Source: Babylonia areolata (Eukaryota; Mollusca; Gastropoda; Neogastropoda; Buccinidae). From it: a stretch of 64,000 bases of DNA. Each line of letters starts with the position of its first letter. Position 1 is the first letter of the stretch. The stretch covers positions 27,712,749-27,776,748 of the forward strand of contig NC_134884.1 in NCBI RefSeq assembly GCF_041734735.1, read 5' to 3'. This document shows positions 59,201-64,000 of the stretch, in pieces. A program made the position numbers and the translations under genes. The notes under the pieces are model-generated. The model was not told where the DNA came from. It was given only the letters and a program-made list of their open reading frames with translations, and searched no databases.

Positions 59201-60888
59201 GTTCAGTTATACCTTCCTCCTTCTCTCAGCAACAACAAAAACGCGTCACACCCTTAAAGAAGACGTCACACAAACACATGTGTAAAACACTATCGAAGAC
59301 AAAGACCACAAAGAATATGTTACCTGACCTGAGTTACCTGACGATGGTGATGATGATGATGAGGGGTAATTGCCACAGGCACACTGTGTTATGATTATGG
59401 CAAGTGAGATGAGGCACGAGTCACAAGTGGAATCCCCCAAGGCAGCGTCTTTGGCCCCATACTCTTCGTCATCTACGTCAAAGACCTGCCACGCCAGGTA
59501 CAGAGCAAGGTCCGAATCTTTGCAATTGACACTAAGCTATTCGCCCAGAGCAACGAGCAAAATGCCCGAGAGACCTTCCAGGAAGATTTGAACAGACTGC
59601 ACCAGTGGTCAGTAGCTTGGCTTCTTAACTTCCACCCGGAAAAATACTGTGTCCTGAAACTAGGCCACTCAGAGATCGACCAGACCTACTTCATGAAGAG
59701 CAAGGACCCAAGCAAACAACAAGCATGTCCTGACAACCACCAGAGCGGAGAAAGATCTTGGGGTAGTAGTGGACAGCTAACTGACCTTCAAGGACCATGT
59801 GTCACAGACAACATCGAAGGCCAGCAGAATCCTGGGCGTTATATGGCGATCCTTTGACCATCTCACCAAGCATACCTTCATCCAGCTTCACAAAGCACTT
59901 TGAGACCAGTCTTGGAGTACGGCCACTCAGTCTAGCAGCCATGCCAGAAAAGCCTCCAACGAGAGATAGAAGACGTTCAACGCAGAGCCAGAAAACTCAC
60001 TGGCAAACTGAAAGACAAACCATACCGAGAACGCCTGTCAACTCTAAAGCTGCCAAACCTGGAACACCGCAGATGCAGGGGAGACATGATTGACCTCTAC
60101 AAATACATCACTGGCATCTATGACACAAGCTGACCCAACTTCGAGCTGCATGACAGATGCAACACCAGAAGCCACAGCAAGAAGCTAGTAAAGCACAGAT
60201 CCCGCCTAGACGTTTGGAGTTCATTCTTTTCCGAAAGAGTGGTGTCGGTTTGGAACAGCCTACCAGAGTCAGTAGTGTCCGCACCCAGCATGAACGCATT
60301 TAAAAAAAACTTGACGCCCATTGGGCCAACCACCCAGCACTGTACAACCCGGACTGCTATCAGTAGACCTTGCAAGTGCAAGCAGCTGTGGATATGGCCA
60401 ACATATCGACCGGTGAACTGACCTGCAACCACAGGTCTCAAACACTGACAACATCAAAATCAAAATCAAATCAAAATCTAATGATAGTGTAATAAATCAT
60501 AGTCATAAATCTCGATAAAAGTTGTAGTAACAGTTTTTAAATAAAAGAAAAGGAAAGCTTTGTTAAGTATTCATCAACTGAAGAATTTATTTCTATTCTT
60601 ATTTTTATCTACTTTATGCCAAATTCCGCCATTTCTAACACCGGTCGACTGTGTACAATTGCAGAACCCCAGAATGTAGCAAGGGAGGTCACCAACATGG
60701 GACAAAAAGATGGCGGCTGGCAGACAGTTTCCTCCCGCATCAGACGGTTCTGGAGCTGGCTACGTAACGTCATCAGACGATCCTACTGCTGCTGCTTGTG
60801 CTGCATGTCCCCAGAGTACATGAATGTCTTCTTCTTTATCCTGTTTCTGTCAACCACTTTGGCCGGCCCACTTGTGTTTCTCGTTTGA
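51313..60888 (+). CDS. Cys-loop ligand-gated ion channel subunit B (nicotinic receptor-like, orphan)
   Basis: Exons 51313-51546, 55742-55909, 56071-56199, 56553-56852, 58095-58320 and 60665-60888 match gene A exon for exon in length and phase and also give 426 aa. The start ATG follows an in-frame TAA, so it is secure. Signal peptide, Cys-loop, four membrane segments and TM2 (Glu -1', Asp 20') are all kept, and no frame damage is seen. The acetylcholine-site residues are again absent: Ser for loop D Trp, Val for loop A Tyr, no Trp in loop B (FTSPFGDN), no Cys pair in loop C. It differs from A mainly in loops A, B, C and E. Introns 2 and 3 are compact (161 and 353 bp) and probably close to the ancestral size. 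Five identical-phase subunits, or A/B mixtures, could form the receptor (inference). Confidence 0.9.
51890..52010 (-). repeat. Diverged member of the GGCGTCA SINE-like family
   Basis: On the minus strand TTCAGTTTCAGTTTCAAGGCGTCA is followed by AGAGTGCGGAATGGTCCACATAC. The head and spacing recall the family at 9842 and 62040, but the body differs. It may be a subfamily or an older copy. Confidence 0.45.
52398..52441. repeat. (TA)n microsatellite in intron 1 of channel B
   Basis: Twenty-two TA units, inside a stretch of intron 1 with no gene content. Confidence 0.88.
52620..54130. repeat. Large inverted repeat (fold-back structure) in intron 1 of channel B
   Basis: The outer arms 52620-52690 and 54060-54130 share, in opposite orientation, AAGG(T/C)CGAGGGGGTTACCGTG followed by C-rich DNA. 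The inner arms 53437-53590 and 53935-54070 share CAGGAAGCCACA / ACAAGAAGCCACA, ATCTTGAAGGTAATT and ATAGCAAAAAATT in opposite orientation. The left arm is interrupted by about 750 bp of unrelated AT-rich DNA (52690-53437). The loop holds a SINE-like copy. It is probably a non-autonomous fold-back element; no transposase is seen. Confidence 0.7.
53812..53925 (+). repeat. SINE-like dispersed repeat, copy 2
   Basis: CAAGGAGGAGTCACTGCGTTC, then ACACAACATCTGCTCAGCAGATGCC and CCCAACGTGCTTAGTCAG. Same family and order as 9842-9980. Confidence 0.75.
54131..55741. other. Remainder of intron 1 of channel B
   Basis: AT-rich DNA without recognisable genes or repeats beyond short T-rich tracts (for example 55065-55130). 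Confidence 0.5.
55742..55909 (+). CDS. Channel B exon 2
   Basis: The acceptor TCTGCAG ends at 55741 and the donor GTAAAC starts at 55910. 56 codons, LLKTMVSLTTVWTDTDLRWN and EEIWTPRLMTVNTADNIQ. It differs from A at GIHHVGFRA ([10 protein letters not shown]) and in loop A. Confidence 0.9.
56071..56199 (+). CDS. Channel B exon 3 (Cys-loop)
   Basis: The Cys-loop segment [20 protein letters not shown] and its end TQHCK are identical to A. The loop E segment is NLLVYYNGECTG, against [12 protein letters not shown] in A. The donor GTAAGG is shared. Confidence 0.93.
56224..56302. repeat. (GT)n and (GA)n at the 5' end of intron 3
   Basis: (GT)n at 56224-56271 and (GA)n to 56302, in the same place relative to the donor as in gene A. 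Confidence 0.9.
56553..56852 (+). CDS. Channel B exon 4 (loops B, F, C and TM1)
   Basis: 100 codons. Loop B reads VIFTSPFGDN, loop C region SSDIIIISSNVYDAS against [15 protein letters not shown] in A, then TM1 [19 protein letters not shown]. The segment from TM1 to the exon end is nearly the same as A. Confidence 0.92.
58095..58320 (+). CDS. Channel B exon 5 (TM2 and TM3)
   Basis: The acceptor GACAG ends at 58094 and the donor GTGATG starts at 58321, phase 1. Identical to A through TM2 and most of TM3; changes begin at ATVTMLRGHYH. Confidence 0.92.
58420..59400. other. Unassigned insert in intron 5 of channel B
   Basis: Absent from gene A, whose intron 5 is only 323 bp. AT-rich, with no recognised family; it may belong to the LINE copy that follows or to another insertion. 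Confidence 0.45.
59400..60475 (+). mobile_element. CR1-like LINE 3' fragment in intron 5 of channel B
   Basis: The + strand reads GIPQGSVFGPILFVIYVKDLP, VRIFAIDTKLFAQS (catalytic DD reads ID), LHQWSVAWLLNFHPEKYCVL, then a frame change to LTFKDHVSQTTSKASRILG and VWNSLPESVVSAPSMNAFKK. The tail is AAATC-rich (CAAAATCAAAATCAAATC). It is 5'-truncated and dead, in the sense orientation of the host gene. Confidence 0.78.
60665..60888 (+). CDS. Channel B exon 6 (cysteine cluster and TM4)
   Basis: The acceptor ATTGCAG ends at 60664. Loop [13 protein letters not shown] and cluster YCCCLCCMSPEY precede TM4 MNVFFFILFLSTTLAGPLV. TGA is at 60886-60888. Confidence 0.9.
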
Positions 60889-61575
60889 CGGGAAAGAGGT
60901 GGGTGCTGCTTTTCTTGATTTCTTGAAGGCATTTGGCGTGGTCTCACCACCAAGAAGCTAGCTTTTGCACAATCCTTCACATTATAGTGTCGCCAGTCCA
61001 CTCTGCAATCAGCTGTTGCCTTTCTCAGATGTGTCTGGAGCGGTGCTTGAAGGCGTTTCCTCCAGGACTGACTCGATGAGTAGTCGCTGAATTGTCCTCG
61101 ATCCTCCTCCTCTTTCGCTGTTACATTAACGATCTCTGAGCATCTGTCCAGCTTAGTTCCTACGAGGACCACCAGTCAGTGTAACATGACATGAGACAGA
61201 CAAGGATGAAGGACTGTGGTCATGCACCTCTATCCAGCTGTAAAAATACCACACCGTTGTACAAAGCCACCAGAACAAGTTTAACACTTAGGAATAGAGT
61301 AGAGGGGGAAAACACGTTTTCCCCAAAAGAACTGTGTGTAGAATCGATCGGAAAAAGCCATTGTCCATTCCAATACCAAGACATTTATAAGCATGTTGAA
61401 AGCTGTGAATGCGATAATGGTGACAAACAATTGAGTTTGTCTCTAACCTAAATTGTGATGATGCTGTTTTAGACATAGATAAAGTTTACTTATTTATTGA
61501 TCATTTTTCATTCACCACTACTTACTCAGCTTGAATAGTTCAAGGTCTTATTATCGATATCGTTTCATGACAGTG

Positions 61576-62172
61576 TGTGTTTGTGTCTCTGTGTGTGTGG
61601 TGGAAGCTGCGATACATAGCCTAGAAATGATTGTGTGGAGGAGGGGGGGTAGGGGGGGTGCAGGGTAATGTGTGTGTGTGTGTGTGTGTGTGTGTGTTGG
61701 GCTCATGTACGTTTATGTGTATTTGATTGTGTTTTCATGTCTGTGAAACTGCATGTTTGGTGCATATCTGTTATGCATATGTGTGTGTATGTTTGAATGT
61801 GTGTCTGCATGTTTTACATTTATTTGCTTATTTATCATCATTGTTGTCTTTTTTATTTTATTTATTTATTTGATTCTATTTTATTTTATTTATTTATCTA
61901 TTTATTTATATTTTTATTTATGTACGCTTATAGTTGACTTCATTAAGTTTTTGCGCCTTACAAATATTATTATTAGTAGTAGTAGTTCTTTTTTATGTAT
62001 TTATCTATTATTTATTTACTTATTTCTTTTCATTTTTTTTTTTCTCAAGGCCTGACTAAGCGCGTTGGGTTACGCTGCTGGTCAGGCATCTGCTTGGCAG
62101 ATGTGGTGTAGCGTATATGGATTTGTCCGAACGCAGTGACGCCTCCTTGAGCTACTGAAACTGAACTGAAAC
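61576..62172 (-). mobile_element. SINE-like insertion with 11-bp target duplication
   Basis: The flanks TCATGACAGTG at 61565-61575 and 62173-62183 are identical, and unit A has a single TCATGACAGCG (near 28785). Read on the minus strand the insert begins AGTTTCAGTTCAGTTTCAGTAGCTCAAGGAGGCG. It continues with the family body (62165 down to 62040) and a long AT- and GT-rich remainder with (GT)n at 61670-61698. TAGCTCAAGGAGG resembles a pol III A box, but a clear B box at normal distance is missing. Confidence 0.72.
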
Positions 62173-62632
62173 TCATGACAGTGAAAAAGAGACATTAGTG
62201 TCATCATTTTTTGTGATGTTTTTGTCAATCCCAAGAAAAATTTCTTTATGACTGGTTGTGGGCCGAATCATGTTCTTCAGTTGCAGCCTCGTGTGGTCTG
62301 TTGTACCTTTTCTAATCTCTGGTCCAGTCCTGTATCACGTTGCTGTAAATGTTATCCAGCGGGTAACCCATCACAGGCTGCTGTGACGTTCTCAGTGCAG
62401 TTGATGTGCACTTCTTCCTCAGCATCTCAGTGTCGCCATCATTCCTGTGATGCAGTCATCCTCTTCTTTTGCAAGTCCTTATCTGTGGAAGGTTACGTGC
62501 GTATTATATATTTATCAAGATCGTCAATTAGCCACATCTACATCTATGCATGTCCATTGTCGTCGTCGCATCTGTCATTTCAATTAGCTTTATTTGATAA
62601 CTGTTTTTGCCGTGTATTGCTTGTAACGCTTA

Positions 62633-62652
62633 AATAAACACTTATCAATAAA
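62633..62652 (+). terminator. Candidate polyadenylation signals of channel B
   Basis: Two AATAAA hexamers at 62633-62638 and 62647-62652, about 1.75 kb after the stop. The matching place in unit A (about 44150-44170) has neither hexamer and lies beyond the 14.9 kb block. Use is inferred. Confidence 0.4.
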
Positions 62653-62659
62653 ATTGTTC

Positions 62660-62911
62660 CATTGCATTATGCGTCACGTTTATGTGAATAATCAATGGGA
62701 AAATGTCGTATTTGGTCTTGTCTGAATGCGTTATATGCTTATGCATTCATACTGAATATGGGTGAGTGACACATACATGCTTTCATACTTAACACGCATA
62801 CCTTAACCATTACATGCAGGAAAAGATACTGTCTGATAACAACACAGTAGCAGAACGTTTACTGTGTCATTAAACGCAGCTGTGCAAAAAGGCAAAAACA
62901 GACCAAGCACT

Positions 62912-62963
<52 letters not shown>

Positions 62964-64000
62964 AGAAAAGTGAAATTGGTTGGACGGAACTGGAAGAAGG
63001 AACAAGAGGTCGACCTGACATCAAAAGAATAGTTGAAAGCAGTAGAGAGAACAGTGGCGCGAGATGAAGATGGGGGAAGGAAGGAGGGAGTCAGGTAAAT
63101 GATATGGATGTGCAATTGACACTTCACCCACACAATCATAACACACAAAAGCACCTGTCCAGCAAAATTATCCATGTTCCATATGGAGAACTGCCAACCC
63201 TCAAATGTGATCACATTGTAATCTTCACAGGAATTCAGTGTAATCTCTCAGTTTCAGTTGCATGTGTGCAATTCTTAATTCATGTGGCGTAATCAACACA
63301 AATTCCTAAATACTGTGATTTTCTGACATTTCAAAAACAGAAGCTGAACGTTAACAGAAAGTTTCAACAATAGTCAATGGAAAAACCTGAGAGCTTGCTC
63401 ATTCTCAAATCAACCTAAAACGTAAAATAAAATTATATTTATATGTAAAGTGCAATATAATCCAAACATAATGGAAACGAGTACCCTGTCATAAGTTACG
63501 CTCGTTAACTACTTTACTGCTCTTCTGTCTGATAGCTGTCTTGTGATACAACATGCTTTGCTCGCAGAACAAATTTCCCAGTTCCCGCGAGTTCAAGAGA
63601 GCAGCATGTCTCATCAACCAAAATGAATGAAAACACATGACACACCATATCTGAACGAAACGTCACTGGCAGCGCTTTAGATTTCATTGCCAATACAAAC
63701 TGGCAACTCTTGTATTCCGGTACTTTGATGGTTTTCTTCCGTCAAACGTGCTATGTTTCACACACGCCCATCACTGCGTACTCTCTTAACCTCCAGTAAA
63801 AAATTCCTGAATATGCTCAATCAATATCTGAAGTCGTTTAGTGAACGTTCTTTCAAATTTGCTACTCCATCCATTTGAAATAGACTGCCTGCAGTTTGCG
63901 ACATCTGCCCTCCTTTCCTGACTTCAAAACACAGCAACACATTTTTTTCAAGCAGATACTTTGTCACCCTGTTTTCCACATCATGCACAATATATTGCAC
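62660..64000. other. Far 3' flank of unit B
   Basis: It matches 44220-45991 and then 49243-49320 of unit A. It contains (TA)n at 62914-62958 where unit A has only ATATA. No gene is supported. Confidence 0.6.

Larger units (their letters stand above)
60889..62652 (+). other. 3' flank (probable 3' UTR) of channel B
   Basis: It aligns with 28104-29208 of unit A, then passes the point where unit A is split by the retroelement block. It contains an insertion at 61576-62172. Confidence 0.6.
49500..64000. repeat. Segmental tandem duplication, unit B
   Basis: Same order as unit A: 5' flank from about 49540, channel gene B, 3' flank to the window end. The last 60 bp match 49243-49320, near the far end of unit A, so almost the entire unit is present. 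Insertions specific to B are at about 52620-54130, 58420-60475 and 61576-62172. Confidence 0.8.

Overview
The window is nuclear DNA of an animal, most likely a marine gastropod mollusc (caenogastropod-like; inferred). The evidence is small exons with GT/AG borders in long introns, abundant CA/GA/TA microsatellites, and a dense mix of CR1/L2-like, RTE-like and I-like LINEs, tRNA-headed SINEs of a kind I associate with marine snails, and copia and Ty3/gypsy elements. Nothing bacterial is present.

Layout. (1) 537-6615, + strand: the last five exons of a phosphoethanolamine N-methyltransferase gene, whose 5' part lies outside the window. Two of its introns hold tandem arrays that run up to the next exon; one array carries four copies of the start of that exon. 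(2) 6616-10490: non-coding DNA with SINE-like repeats and microsatellites. (3) About 10490 to 49500: unit A of a head-to-tail segmental duplication. It holds a six-exon Cys-loop ligand-gated ion channel gene (12097-28103) and about 21 kb of flank. Unit A is swollen by LINEs in intron 1, two LINE fragments and a copia element in intron 3, a 14.9 kb block of mainly minus-strand retroelements (29.2-44.1 kb), a LINE-plus-SINE insert (44.48-45.14 kb) and a CR1-like LINE carrying a SINE (45.99-49.24 kb). (4) About 49500 to 64000: unit B, with the paralogous channel gene (51313-60888) and matching flanks, and different insertions.

The two channel genes have identical exon lengths (234, 168, 129, 300, 226, 224 nt; 426 aa each) and nearly identical pores. 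Both lack the aromatic acetylcholine-binding residues of nicotinic receptors at every position I could align, and they differ from one another mainly in the ligand-binding loops. They look like a young pair of orphan, probably cation-selective receptors with diverging ligand specificity. Because unit B often keeps the uninterrupted sequence, it serves as an empty-site record for most insertions in unit A.

Limits: all calls come from reading the sequence and recalling protein families. No alignment, transcript or database search was available, and LINE clade names are provisional.
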